NCBI RefSeq assembly: GCF_002947535.1
Contig: NZ_PUAP01000034.1
Coordinates: 62,001 to 126,000, forward strand
Direction: 5' to 3'
DNA length: 64,000 bases
DNA from: Enterococcus mundtii
GTDB taxonomy: Bacteria > Bacillota > Bacilli > Lactobacillales > Enterococcaceae
Of this stretch, positions 45,771-54,996 are shown piece by piece. The position numbers were made by a program, and so were the translations under genes. A model generated the notes under the pieces. It was not told the origin of the DNA. It ran no database searches and saw only the letters and a list, made by a program, of their open reading frames with translations. The first letter of the stretch is position 1. The number at the start of each line of letters is the position of its first letter.

Positions 45771-45976
45771 AAATAAGACAGAAGAATCAAAAATGAATGA
45801 GGCATTCTCGATTTTCCTGTCTTATTACTCAATGGTGACCGCTCCTTTCACAACCTAGATAAACGGCGTTCGAAAGCCAACTCCTTCAATAGTAAGTCGA
45901 AACGTGAAAAAATATGTGAAGCTATTTTCCCACGTTCCGCCTTACTATTCGGAGCTGACCGGCTTTCTCACGACCT
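45771..45976. repeat. Palindromic repeat pair in reverse orientation (copies G and H)
   Basis: On the minus strand H (45976-45857) is a full type-1 element. It is followed by G (45856-45771), a type-3 element that lacks its outer right arm and ends in a hairpin with CTTATTTTC. They fill the gap between the epimerase stop codon (45981) and tkt, so they read as the operon terminator of the PTS locus. Confidence 0.85.
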
Positions 45977-45980
45977 TCTC

Positions 45981-46670
45981 TTACCCGATCGTTTTCCCAG
46001 TCATTTCTTCATAATCGGTTTTCATGATTTCCCATGACTTCTCGATTTTTTCATCTAAGCCAAACAAGCCACTGCGACCGACGATATAAATATCTGGTCC
46101 TGCTGCATCGATTCGTTTGAAGGATTTACGGTTGGAAGAGCCGTCCATTTCAATCACATAGTTATATCCTTTTTCTTCGCGTAGTTCGCGTAAAGCAACG
46201 ATTTTATCCAGTGTACTTTCAATAAACCGTTGTCCAGCAAATCCTGGATCGATTGTCATGATCGTGATTTTATCGACCAATTCGATGTATGGGAAGATGG
46301 CTTCGATCGGTGTTTCTGGGTTCAAGACGACGCCAGCTTTTAACCCTGCATCATGGATTTGATCGATCAAGCGAAAAGCTAAACCATCTAATAATTCGGC
46401 GTGCATACAGATCCATTCACACTTTTGGTCGATTAATTGATTCACCCAAAAACTTTGGTCTTTGACCATTAAGTGCGCAGACATCGGTAGATTACTGATT
46501 TTGCGTACCTCATCAATGAACCATGGAGATAACGTGATATTTGGTACATAATGACCATCCATGATATCGATATGGTAAGAATCGACATGATCATTTAAAA
46601 ATTCGATTTGTTCTTTGAACTTATCCAAGTCCATCGTCATCAATGAAGGTGAAAATTCCACTTTTCCCAT
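45981..46670 (-). CDS. Ribulose-phosphate 3-epimerase family, D-allulose-6-phosphate 3-epimerase-like
   Basis: This 229-residue TIM barrel has metal-binding HIDIMDGHYVPN and MTIDPGFAGQRF. Resemblance is closer to E. coli AlsE than to Rpe: FSPSLMTMDLDKFKEQIEFLN, NITLSPWFIDEVRK and GLAFRLIDQI all have AlsE counterparts. The likely reaction is interconversion of allulose-6-phosphate and fructose-6-phosphate, but a related ketose phosphate cannot be excluded. It begins directly after the aldolase stop (no gap) and is the last gene of the PTS operon. Confidence 0.82.
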   Translation of the reverse strand: MGKVEFSPSLMTMDLDKFKEQIEFLNDHVDSYHIDIMDGHYVPNITLSPWFIDEVRKISNLPMSAHLMVKDQSFWVNQLIDQKCEWICMHAELLDGLAFRLIDQIHDAGLKAGVVLNPETPIEAIFPYIELVDKITIMTIDPGFAGQRFIESTLDKIVALRELREEKGYNYVIEMDGSSNRKSFKRIDAAGPDIYIVGRSGLFGLDEKIEKSWEIMKTDYEEMTGKTIG

Positions 46671-47324
46671 TTATTTGTTCCCTCCTTGAAAGCTTTCCCA
46701 GTCCGCCATGAATTGAGCAATTCCTTTATCTGTCAACGGATGGCTCCACAACGTTTGGTACAATGATGGCGGTACAGTGGCAATGTGTGCGCCAACTAAA
46801 CTCGCTTTTTCCACATGTTCCGAATTGCGGACACTTGCTGCAATGATTTCTGTAGAAAACCCGTAAGTATCTAGTACTTCACGGAGTTTTGCGACAAGTT
46901 CGATCCCGCTCGTTCCGGTATCGTCTAATCGACCTAAAAATGGTGAAATAAATGTAGCACCTGCTTTTGCTGCTAGTAACCCTTGTGCCACAGAGAAAAT
47001 CAATGTGACATTGGTCTTGATCCCCAATTTAGATAATTCGTTCGTCGCTTTCAATCCTTCTTCTGTCATAGGGATCTTGATCACGATGTTTTCCGCCCAT
47101 TGGACGATTTCTTTCGCTTCTGCGACCATGCCGTCTGCTTCCAAACTAGTCACTTCTGCTGAAACAGGTCCATCAACGATCGAACAGATTTCTTTGATGA
47201 CTTCTTCAAACACGCGTCCTTCTTTGGCAATGATCGTCGGATTAGTTGTCACCCCATCGACTAAACCTAGCGCATTGATTTTTTTGATTGCTGTTACATC
47301 TGCTGTATCTAGAAAAAATTTCAT
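46671..47324 (-). CDS. Fructose-6-phosphate aldolase / transaldolase-like (FSA/TalC)
   Basis: This 217-residue small transaldolase-family protein opens [20 protein letters not shown] and has the Schiff-base region [22 protein letters not shown] and [11 protein letters not shown]. Size and sequence place it in the FSA/TalC subgroup, which includes fructose-6-phosphate aldolases and short transaldolases. In this operon it could cleave the ketohexose phosphate to dihydroxyacetone and glyceraldehyde-3-phosphate, or act as transaldolase. Confidence 0.85.
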   Translation of the reverse strand: MKFFLDTADVTAIKKINALGLVDGVTTNPTIIAKEGRVFEEVIKEICSIVDGPVSAEVTSLEADGMVAEAKEIVQWAENIVIKIPMTEEGLKATNELSKLGIKTNVTLIFSVAQGLLAAKAGATFISPFLGRLDDTGTSGIELVAKLREVLDTYGFSTEIIAASVRNSEHVEKASLVGAHIATVPPSLYQTLWSHPLTDKGIAQFMADWESFQGGNK

Positions 47325-47355
47325 CGATTTTGCCCCTCTTTTTTACGCACTTATT

Positions 47356-48456
47356 TTAAAAAATCTGAATATCATCTAAACTGATATCTTCTTCCTCTTT
47401 CTCTACTACTAAGTCCATTTCTTCTTCCGGCACGTTCTTTTTGATTACAGCTAAAACGACGGCTGTAACTAAGACGTTCACTAAGATCGCGATCACACCT
47501 GCCCATGGTCGAGACATCGTTGGGATCATCAAGACACCACCGAAAGGAACTGTTGCATCCGCACCTAAGATCATCGTTGTTGCTCCACCAGCAAATCCAC
47601 CGATTGCTGTTGCAACTACACCACGTACGATATCATTCATAACTAAAGGAATCACACCTTCAACGATATTGATGACACCCATTGGTACGGCTGATTTCAA
47701 TGTCTCTACTTCCACTTTTGTATAGATATTCTTGCGGAACATTTTGGCGATAAAATAAGCTAAACCAAAGCCGATCGGTGTGGCTGTATTGACTAATTGC
47801 AATGCGGTGATCGGACCATTCAACCCTTCTGCTTGCATCGTCAACACAAAGGCAAATACGGTTTTGTTGATTGGTCCACCGTAGTCGATCCCACTTAACA
47901 AACCGATCACACCACCAAAAATCAATAAGGAAGAATTGCCTAATCCATCTAAGAAATTCGTTAATAATAGCGTTAATGCTGCGATTGGCGCTCCAATGAT
48001 ATAAACCATGACTAAGCCACCAACAATTGAAGCAATAAATGGAATAATCAATGTTGGCATCAATCCTTTTGCCCATTTTGGTACTTTGACATGTTTTAAA
48101 ATACCTAAAACCAGATACCCTGCTAAGTAACCACCTAAAATCCCCCCGATAAAACCAGCACCAATTGCATTTGCTGTTAAACCAATAATGAATCCTGGTG
48201 CGATCCCTGGTTTAGCTGCAATAGAATAAGAAATCCCAGTAGCGATCACAACTGGTAATAATCCTAAACCTGCGCCACCCATTGTTGCTAACGCATCCCA
48301 AATCGAAAACTCGCCTTGTACAAGTGTTCCTTGACTTGTTCCGCCAAATGCCATGCCGATCGCAATCAAGAATCCGGCACCACATACGATTGGAATCAGA
48401 TATGAAATCGCTGTCAATAAATGTCCTTTTAAATTTAACCTTTTAATTGCCTCCAT
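47356..48456 (-). CDS. PTS system, fructose-family EIIC
   Basis: This 366-residue membrane protein starts at ATG 48456 (GGGGGAG five bases upstream). It has nine or ten hydrophobic helices. The Fru-family IIC pattern is seen in LTAISYLIPIVCGAGFLIAIG, GFIGGILGGYLAGYL, GGPINKTVFAF (substrate loop) and ATVPFGGVLMIPTM. It is a separate polypeptide, unlike the fused IIABC of many fructose systems, and ends in an acidic tail. It imports and, with IIB, phosphorylates a ketose or polyol. Confidence 0.9.
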   Translation of the reverse strand: MEAIKRLNLKGHLLTAISYLIPIVCGAGFLIAIGMAFGGTSQGTLVQGEFSIWDALATMGGAGLGLLPVVIATGISYSIAAKPGIAPGFIIGLTANAIGAGFIGGILGGYLAGYLVLGILKHVKVPKWAKGLMPTLIIPFIASIVGGLVMVYIIGAPIAALTLLLTNFLDGLGNSSLLIFGGVIGLLSGIDYGGPINKTVFAFVLTMQAEGLNGPITALQLVNTATPIGFGLAYFIAKMFRKNIYTKVEVETLKSAVPMGVINIVEGVIPLVMNDIVRGVVATAIGGFAGGATTMILGADATVPFGGVLMIPTMSRPWAGVIAILVNVLVTAVVLAVIKKNVPEEEMDLVVEKEEEDISLDDIQIF

Positions 48457-48478
48457 TTTGTCTCCCCCATTCTGGTAA

Positions 48479-48793
48479 TTATTGTTGCACAACTACTTCT
48501 TCTACTTTTTCAATCAACTTACTTGGTGATTTTACAGCGACTTCTGTCGGTACTTGAACGATTCGTTTTCCTTCAAAACGTTCACGTCCACTGATTTTGA
48601 CATCCACAGCTAAAATCACGACATCTGCTTGACTGATTTGCTCTGCCGTCAATTCATTTTCGATCCCGATCGTTCCTTGTGTTTCCACATGGATCTCATG
48701 CCCGGCCTTTTTTGCGGCATTTTCCAACTTTTCTTGCGCAATGTACGTATGGGCGATACCTACCGTACATGCTGCTACTCCAACAATTTTCAT
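48479..48793 (-). CDS. PTS system, fructose-family EIIB (copy 2)
   Basis: This 104-residue cytosolic domain has phosphorylatable C9 in VAACTVGIAHTYIA. The first 48 residues are identical to the other IIB at 49279; later residues differ at about fifteen positions. It lies immediately upstream of IIC and downstream of IIA, so it is probably the functional partner of this IIC. RBS GGAGG precedes ATG 48793. Confidence 0.9.
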   Translation of the reverse strand: MKIVGVAACTVGIAHTYIAQEKLENAAKKAGHEIHVETQGTIGIENELTAEQISQADVVILAVDVKISGRERFEGKRIVQVPTEVAVKSPSKLIEKVEEVVVQQ

Positions 48794-48813
48794 TTTTTCT
48801 TCCTCCTCACTCT

Positions 48814-49263
48814 TTAGCCAAATGCAGCGACTACTTCATCGATTTCTCTTGCCGCAATCAAACGTTCCACTACTTCATCATTTCCTAGCTTACGGGCAAA
48901 TAAGGACAATAATTTCAAATGTTTTTGCGCACCTTCCGTATCATCTCCGACTGCAAACAAGATGATGCCTTTCACGCCCTTACCATCTAATGTTTCCCAA
49001 GGGATTTCATTTTCAGTCACCCCGATCGCCACACCTACTTTTTTCACATACGCACTTTTTCCATGTGGGATAGCGATATAATTACCGATCCCTGTTTGAC
49101 CTTGAGCTTCTCGCAAATAAATATCTTTCACAAATGCTTCGACATCCGTAATGTATTCTTGTTCATACAAGCGATTGGCTAATTCATACAAGACCTCATC
49201 TTTCGTTTTCCCGTCTAAGTTCGTTTTGATGATTGTTGGATCAATGATTTCTTTGATCTCCAT
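48814..49263 (-). CDS. PTS system, fructose-family EIIA
   Basis: This 149-residue protein starts at ATG 49263 (GAGGAGTGAGG upstream). The phosphohistidine is H67 in NYIAIPHGKSAYV, with the usual RE..GQTGIG context. It receives the phosphate from HPr and passes it to the IIB proteins encoded on either side. Confidence 0.92.
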   Translation of the reverse strand: MEIKEIIDPTIIKTNLDGKTKDEVLYELANRLYEQEYITDVEAFVKDIYLREAQGQTGIGNYIAIPHGKSAYVKKVGVAIGVTENEIPWETLDGKGVKGIILFAVGDDTEGAQKHLKLLSLFARKLGNDEVVERLIAAREIDEVVAAFG

Positions 49264-49278
49264 TTTCCTCACTCCTCG

Positions 49279-49590
49279 TTAGTTACTGACAACTTCCATT
49301 GCTTTTTCGATTAATTTGTTTGGTGATTTTACCGCGATTTCTGTCGGCACTTGGATGATTTTCTTTCCTTCGAAACGTTCACGTCCACTAATCTTGACAT
49401 CCACTGCTAAAATCACGATATCGGCTTGATCAATTGCTTCTTGTGGCAATTCATTTTCAATGCCAATCGTTCCTTGAGTTTCGACATGGATCTCATGACC
49501 CGCTTTTTTTGCTGCATTCTCTAATTTTTCTTGTGCGATATACGTATGGGCGATACCCACTGTACATGCTGCTACTCCAACGATTTTCAT
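49279..49590 (-). CDS. PTS system, fructose-family EIIB (copy 1)
   Basis: This 103-residue protein starts at ATG 49590 after TTGGAGG. Active-site C9 lies in the same context as copy 2. Residues 1-48 are identical to copy 2 and the rest is about 70-80% identical, so this is a recent tandem duplication with IIA lying between the copies. Two IIB proteins may serve one IIC, or one may phosphorylate the regulator. Confidence 0.88.
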   Translation of the reverse strand: MKIVGVAACTVGIAHTYIAQEKLENAAKKAGHEIHVETQGTIGIENELPQEAIDQADIVILAVDVKISGRERFEGKKIIQVPTEIAVKSPNKLIEKAMEVVSN

Positions 49591-49620
49591 TATTGGTTCC
49601 TCCAATTTTTGATAGTATTT

Positions 49621-50031
49621 TTATCGTTCTGTGAAATTACCAGCTTTCAAGTCATCTAGATAGTCCGGATCAGCCAGTTTTCGCATAAAATCAGCCAGCG
49701 GACGTTTGACTGCTACTGTTTCGTTTTCTGCTAGTAAGACAACGATGATCAATTCCACTTGTAAGATTCGTTCCGACCATTCAGTAATTGGCTGTTGGGG
49801 ACGAATCACCCAGACCTGTGTTTTGGCTAGTGCTGGATGTTCAAGATGAGGCAAAATCACGCCTTCCTCGATTTGGATATCTCCTGCCGCTTCTCGTTGA
49901 AACAATGCCTGTTGGATCGCTTGTGCCTCTTCTTTTGAAGCAGGAAAGACTTGTTGGCTGATCCATTCATAGGTTTCTGCCTTTGACGTTAATGCAATCT
50001 GATCGAATGTTTCTATGAAATTATCTATCAT
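49621..50031 (-). CDS. EIIA-like (mannitol/fructose type) protein detached from the PRD regulator
   Basis: This 136-residue protein starts at ATG 50031, 11 bases inside the end of the regulator gene, with GAGGAT upstream. A phosphohistidine candidate H62 lies in EGVILPHLEHPA. In MtlR/LicR-type regulators a domain of this kind is the C-terminal part of the same polypeptide. Here it is a separate, translationally coupled protein. It could phosphorylate or bind the regulator, or act as a divergent IIA. Confidence 0.75.
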   Translation of the reverse strand: MIDNFIETFDQIALTSKAETYEWISQQVFPASKEEAQAIQQALFQREAAGDIQIEEGVILPHLEHPALAKTQVWVIRPQQPITEWSERILQVELIIVVLLAENETVAVKRPLADFMRKLADPDYLDDLKAGNFTER

Positions 50032-51505
50032 GATAAATATCCTCAATTTTCTTTTGGATTCTTGACTGATCATCAGCGGTCAACATCGCACTAACGATCA
50101 AAGATTGAACAGGAAACGCTTCTTTCAACCCAACTGTCGTTAAAATCAACTCGATTCCTGGCGTCTTTTCTAACACCGATTGATAATTTTTAGTGCTGAT
50201 CACATCCACGATCTCTAGTTCAGGAAATTTTTTGGCTAACTTCACCTTCAATAATTCAGAAGTCCCTACGCCCGTTGTACACATGATCAGTGTTTGGATC
50301 GGAAATTGGTGCGTCTCGATCATTCGTGCAAAATACAAAGTGATAAACCCGATCTCATCAGGTGTGATCGTTGGTAACTGAAACGTTTGACTCACCTGTT
50401 CTGACACTTCAGCGACAGTATTAAAAATCGTTTCATACGTTAATTGGATTTGATCCAACAAACTATTTTTCACTCTGATTTGATGACGCAATCGATTGAT
50501 CAAGGGTTTAATATGATTAGCAAGATCTGTAAAAATCATCTCATTCGCTACATTGAGATTCAGCTTCTCACCAACTTGGTACAAATAATAAGAAGTAATC
50601 TCCAACACTTCTTCTGTAAACGTTTGCGTTTTAGCTTGGTTATTATCCGTTCTGGAAGAAAGTAAATATTGATAGAGATAGTAGATCTCACTTACTGGTA
50701 ATTTCGTTTTCAAATACACTTCCACTTGGCGGATCACTTCGATGGCAATATCGCGAATCAAAGATTCATTATCTAAAACTTGTAATTGTTCCATCGTTAA
50801 TTTTTCTCCAGTGGCTTGATAATTCGTTTTTCTTGCGCGGCGTACCGCAATGTATAGATGGGAGAAAATATTGATATTATATGGGTAAGGAATCGTGCCA
50901 TTTAATTTCTTTTCAATCAGCTTGATCTGTTCGATGACAAAATTCGCATCGTAACGATTAAACGCAAATTCATCCGATAAAGCGATTTCATCAATATCGA
51001 AAATATTCAATCGCTGAATCAATTCAGTGATTGCTCGGCGGATATTTTCTTCCTTTCCTTCAATGGCTAATGTCCGATTTTTGCGGATCAATTGCAGATC
51101 ATACGCTGAAATCCGTTCCGCAATGATTTTTTCATCATTCGCGATCGCTGAATCACCAACATAATAGGTTTGATACAAATCAATGACTTTTAGTGCTTTA
51201 GGCGAGGATAATAATAATTCTTCCATCACATTATTTTGCCGTTCTGACGGTAGAACTTCCACAGAAGACACAATTGTTTGGTTCGTCTGTGCAATATATT
51301 TTTCATAATCAAGTTTGTACCCCCGACCCTTTTCAGACAAAATCAGTGGCCCATTCGGAAATTCGTCATTTATTTTTTTAACCAAGCGGTAGACCGTCTT
51401 GGTAGAGGTACTCATTAACTCTGCCAACACTTCAGCAGTAACATAATCTCTTTGCTTTGATAAAAGAAGCGTTAATTTATTCCCTCGATCCATTTGACTA
51501 GTCAT
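50021..51505 (-). CDS. PRD-containing transcriptional regulator (MtlR/LicR type, without EIIA)
   Basis: The protein has 494 residues, in this order. N-terminal HTH (about 8-65). Two PTS regulation domains, with candidate phospho-His H217 (IFSHLYIAVRR) and H331 (LANHIKPLINRL). A IIB-like domain with C409 in MCTTGVGTSELLKVK. The EIIA domain usual at the C-terminus is missing and is encoded by the next, overlapping gene. It is the first gene of the PTS operon and the probable activator, controlled by phosphorylation state. GGGGGGAT precedes the ATG. Confidence 0.88.
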   Translation of the reverse strand: MTSQMDRGNKLTLLLSKQRDYVTAEVLAELMSTSTKTVYRLVKKINDEFPNGPLILSEKGRGYKLDYEKYIAQTNQTIVSSVEVLPSERQNNVMEELLLSSPKALKVIDLYQTYYVGDSAIANDEKIIAERISAYDLQLIRKNRTLAIEGKEENIRRAITELIQRLNIFDIDEIALSDEFAFNRYDANFVIEQIKLIEKKLNGTIPYPYNINIFSHLYIAVRRARKTNYQATGEKLTMEQLQVLDNESLIRDIAIEVIRQVEVYLKTKLPVSEIYYLYQYLLSSRTDNNQAKTQTFTEEVLEITSYYLYQVGEKLNLNVANEMIFTDLANHIKPLINRLRHQIRVKNSLLDQIQLTYETIFNTVAEVSEQVSQTFQLPTITPDEIGFITLYFARMIETHQFPIQTLIMCTTGVGTSELLKVKLAKKFPELEIVDVISTKNYQSVLEKTPGIELILTTVGLKEAFPVQSLIVSAMLTADDQSRIQKKIEDIYHDR

Positions 51506-51603
51506 AGCTCTATCCCCCCTGTATCTTTATCATAAGCGATTTTTTTTATTCTGCTTCACTACATAATGTCCCTTGCAGCGGACAAAATGTATTCGGTTAC
51601 ACA

Positions 51604-51835
51604 AGGTTGTGAGAAAGCCGTTCAGCTCCGAATAGTAAGGCGGAACGTGGGAAAATAGCTTTCCATATTTTTTCACGTTTCGACTTACTATTGAAGGAGC
51701 TGGCTTTCGAACACCGTTTATCATAGGTTGTGAGAAAAGCGTTTTGACCTGAGCAGTAAGATGGGAAATCAGAAAATAGCTTTCCATATTTTTTGATTTT
51801 TCAGCTTACCGTTGAAGGTCAGCTTTTTTAACAAC
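51604..51835. repeat. Tandem palindromic repeats (copies I and J)
   Basis: I (51604-51722) is the clearest type-1 copy. GAAAGC pairs with GCTTTC, CAGCTCC with GGAGCTG, and AATAGTAAGgCGgAACGTG with CACGTTtCGaCTTACTATT around a GAAAATAGC loop. J (51725-51835) is type 2 (outer arms TTTTGACCTGAGC and the partner near GGTCAGC). They lie upstream of the PTS regulator. Confidence 0.88.
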
Positions 51836-52315
51836 TAAATAGTTACATTTTTTGATACTAAAGATAACTATATGAAAACATAACATTTTGGACATCAATT
51901 TTAAAGCGAACATCATAAATATCCTTTTGAAATATTTTTGATAAGAGATTTTATTCCCCTCAATTGTCTTGATTTACTCGTGATTCCAACTTAAACCACT
52001 TGAACAACCTCATAGCCTTAAAATAACTATCACTATTAAATAAGATAACTTTCTTACCACATCCATGATTAACAAATAAGTTAAACAAGTGGATACACAA
52101 ATCACGTAATGTCTTTACTATCGGATAAACAAACTGTTATAGAGATAGCTTCTATGCAAATAAGGCGACATCCATAAAAATTCCAATGATTTTCATGGAT
52201 ATCACCTTATTTATTGAGAGTAAAAACTTCCGTCCCACCTCAATTTTTTGATTGTTAAATATAGATTTTTTGGAGAATCATCGCTTCCAGTAGTAGTAGG
52301 AAACGGTATTTCTCA
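51836..52315. other. Gene-free AT-rich interval with one hairpin
   Basis: No reading frame with a ribosome site was found in these 480 bases. A hairpin at 52158-52212 (AAATAAGGCGACATCCATAAAAAT pairing imperfectly with the mirror segment ending CACCTTATTT, over about 24 bp) probably terminates the WxL gene transcript on the minus strand. The remainder is AT-rich and featureless by eye. Confidence 0.6.
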
Positions 52316-54637
52316 TTAATTTGCTGGTACATCATTCAATGACCAATTAATGGTCGCTTGGTAAGGTTTTCCTACCGCTATTTTATCGCCATCGACCTTC
52401 AACTGGACATCTTCATAATTCAACTCCCAAGCACCTTGACCAGTTCCAGTCGCTGCATCCATGACAGAAACCGCAGCACCATCTTCTTGTAATGTAAAGT
52501 CAAGCGCTTGAGGTGCTTTTGCAGTATTCCCTGTCGTTGTGTTTAGAGTGCCTGCATGAAAACTGATACTTGCACCTTTTAAGAATGTACCGAACGGTGC
52601 CGTCTCCAAATCAGCCATTGTATCACTCGTAAATTGTTGTGACATTGATGCTGTAACGTGCCAACCTTTGTTTGTATATGATTCATCGGTGACTTTTAAA
52701 CCCGTCTGTGTCTCACTGGCGTATGAGTGAGTTCCCGATTTCAATGTCTGTGTGCCAAACTCAACGGTTGGTACTTCATCAAGCGTTGGCATAGCTGGCG
52801 GCGCTGTGACATTTAGAGTAAAAGCTACCGTGCCTGCTTGGTAGTACTTATTCGCGTCAGCGGCCAAAGCCTCACTCAGACTTCCATACGTGTTTCCATC
52901 AGGTGCTGTCACATCTTTGATTGTGACACCAGCAGGAAGTTCAGGTAACTGCTCGCTAGGATCTTTGATGACTCCACCGGTGACACCTGTTTCAGTCGGA
53001 ATCACAGGTAGATCAGGCACATTCGGTCTCGTACCATCCACATATTTATAGGAAAAACTAGCTGACGCAGCATCGCTAGCTAAATAGATAGTAAAATAAT
53101 TCGCCCAGGGATTGTTGGCTATATCATCAAATGTTGAATTCGCGGCAACCGCTGAAGCAATATCTGGGTATGTCTTCCCACCTTGACCGTCAGGAGCCAC
53201 GACGTGATCCAATTTGTACCCTGCTGGTACGCTTAACTTAGGTACCGTTGGGAATGTCGCACCATACTTATCGGTGAACGATGGCGGACTAGTCAAAGGT
53301 AACTCTACCGCAGATCCTGCTGTAAACGACAGAGTGGACGAAGGATGGCCACCAGGCAATCCCGTAATCGGGTCCGTTACGACCCCAGTTCCTGGTGTAT
53401 CTTTTAGATAATAGGTTCTGAAATCCACTTTCTCATCAATAGGCGTATAATAAACATTGATTCCATTGGGATTAGCTTTGACATATTCGTCATAATTAGC
53501 AACCGTGATTGAACCCCCACTCAAAAAACTATACCCAGTAAGGGTTGGCGCCTGATAAGTAAAATTGTCCGAGGCATCTGCTGAACCATTTGTTACACCG
53601 ATCTTGTCACCCACATTCGCAGTGATTGTAGCTGCTTCTACCTTTTTGATCGGTTCATTCGTCGTTGCATCAATAAAATTCACTGGGAATGTGACTGTAC
53701 CACGAGTCGCTATAAATGAAGCGCCTTTGGAAGCATTCCCACCTTGGATCACTCCAGTATTGTTACCTGTGATCGCCACGCTACCAAATGAAATGTTTTT
53801 TCTAATGGTGATTGTTCTTGAAATAGTTTTTGCACCATATGCGCCATTATTGTTATAGCCAATGTCTGGCGTAGAAGTAAGCGACAGCTTGCCAGTATAA
53901 GTGCCGTTTTTATTATCTACAATATCCGACCAATTCAGTGTTTGCGTTTCAGAACTCCAACGAGTCGTTCCAGACCCTTGGAATTGTAAGGGTGCAGACG
54001 CTTCTACCCATGGAATAGTAGAGGAACTTGATTGCTCGATGACACCATTTGCATCTGTTTTCCGAATCTCGATTTTATCCTGACCTTTATTGGTACCCGT
54101 TGGCCCATCAAATGCACTGTTGTACCAAATATCACGACCGACAAAAAAGCTATCTTTTAAGCCAGCGATCCCTAACTTCTGTCCCGTTGCATTTGGTGCA
54201 TTTTGCTTGATCATATCGTTATTTACCGGAGTTAAAAAGAAGCCCGAAGCATCCCCCATTTTCCAGATATCTGCTTTATCATACCAATAGGGCGTTTTGA
54301 TTGTTAAAGGTTTAGAAAAATCAAGTGTTGCTCTGATCGATTGATACACCCATGAATTTTTAACTGACTTGGCCAACCATAAATAATTGTTTCCCGAAGG
54401 ATCCCATTGCCACCACTTGCTATCCCCTGCTAACATCGTCCAGTTATTCGGATTTTGTTGAAAGGTGCTATCCAAAGTATGATTGCCAGTATCTGTATTT
54501 TTTCCGGGCGTCAATGTACTGGAAATAACTGTTGCCGCTTCAACTTGATCTCCAAAATAGTTGCTCAAAAAGGGCAATAGAGCAACGATACCGAACCCGC
54601 TAATAATTGTTGATATGATTGTTTTCTTTTTATTCAT
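52316..54637 (-). CDS. Large WxL-domain surface protein with N-terminal lectin-like domain
   Basis: This 773-residue protein starts at ATG 54637. The signal peptide ends near VEAA (about 36). Residues 37-290 look like an L-type lectin-like domain (TLDSTFQQNPNNWTMLAGDS ... DSFFVGRDIWYNS). MucBP-like beta-rich modules follow (VTFPVNFIDATTNEPI, then VYYTPIDEKVDF). The C-terminal 170 residues are a WxL domain, with YTNKGWHVTAS and the ending INWSLNDVPAN. WxL domains bind peptidoglycan non-covalently, so this is a displayed adhesin-like protein. It is divergent from an Mga-type regulator 360 bases away, which may control it. Confidence 0.85.
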   Translation of the reverse strand: MNKKKTIISTIISGFGIVALLPFLSNYFGDQVEAATVISSTLTPGKNTDTGNHTLDSTFQQNPNNWTMLAGDSKWWQWDPSGNNYLWLAKSVKNSWVYQSIRATLDFSKPLTIKTPYWYDKADIWKMGDASGFFLTPVNNDMIKQNAPNATGQKLGIAGLKDSFFVGRDIWYNSAFDGPTGTNKGQDKIEIRKTDANGVIEQSSSSTIPWVEASAPLQFQGSGTTRWSSETQTLNWSDIVDNKNGTYTGKLSLTSTPDIGYNNNGAYGAKTISRTITIRKNISFGSVAITGNNTGVIQGGNASKGASFIATRGTVTFPVNFIDATTNEPIKKVEAATITANVGDKIGVTNGSADASDNFTYQAPTLTGYSFLSGGSITVANYDEYVKANPNGINVYYTPIDEKVDFRTYYLKDTPGTGVVTDPITGLPGGHPSSTLSFTAGSAVELPLTSPPSFTDKYGATFPTVPKLSVPAGYKLDHVVAPDGQGGKTYPDIASAVAANSTFDDIANNPWANYFTIYLASDAASASFSYKYVDGTRPNVPDLPVIPTETGVTGGVIKDPSEQLPELPAGVTIKDVTAPDGNTYGSLSEALAADANKYYQAGTVAFTLNVTAPPAMPTLDEVPTVEFGTQTLKSGTHSYASETQTGLKVTDESYTNKGWHVTASMSQQFTSDTMADLETAPFGTFLKGASISFHAGTLNTTTGNTAKAPQALDFTLQEDGAAVSVMDAATGTGQGAWELNYEDVQLKVDGDKIAVGKPYQATINWSLNDVPAN

Positions 54638-54912
54638 CCATTTTCTCTTCTTTCTTTTGAGGTGGTTGCGCACTTATAAGAAAAAGTACACCGTATCTTG
54701 TTGAAGACAGCACTTCTATTTTCACAGTCTATACATAATAAATAATTTTTTCTCGATTTATAGTAGCAAAAAAAGTAACAGCTATTGTTATGATTGTTTT
54801 GTAAAAAAATGAAAAAAATTCATGGTTATTCTCACGAACACTTTTCAATTAGAAAAAAGCATAAGAACGTTTTACAGCTATCTACGTTTTTTTAGTCATT
54901 TAATTTATTTAG

Positions 54913-54941
54913 TAGGTTTTCTCGTAATATATAGATATAAT
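54913..54941 (+). promoter_or_regulatory. Promoter of the Mga-like regulator gene
   Basis: TAGGTT (54913-54918) and a perfect TATAAT (54936-54941) are 17 bases apart. Transcription would start near 54948, which excludes translation from the in-frame start at 54943 and supports ATG 54997. The 54638-54912 stretch is AT-rich, with no other clear element. Confidence 0.6.
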
Positions 54942-54996
54942 ATTGAATAAGAAACGTGCCATTTTAATTTGTTCCAAACACAGTGGAGGTGAAGTC

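Noticed and set aside
51530-51787. 85-codon minus-strand frame next to the PTS regulator
   Set aside because: Most of it translates repeat copies I and J, so it is a by-product of the palindromes.
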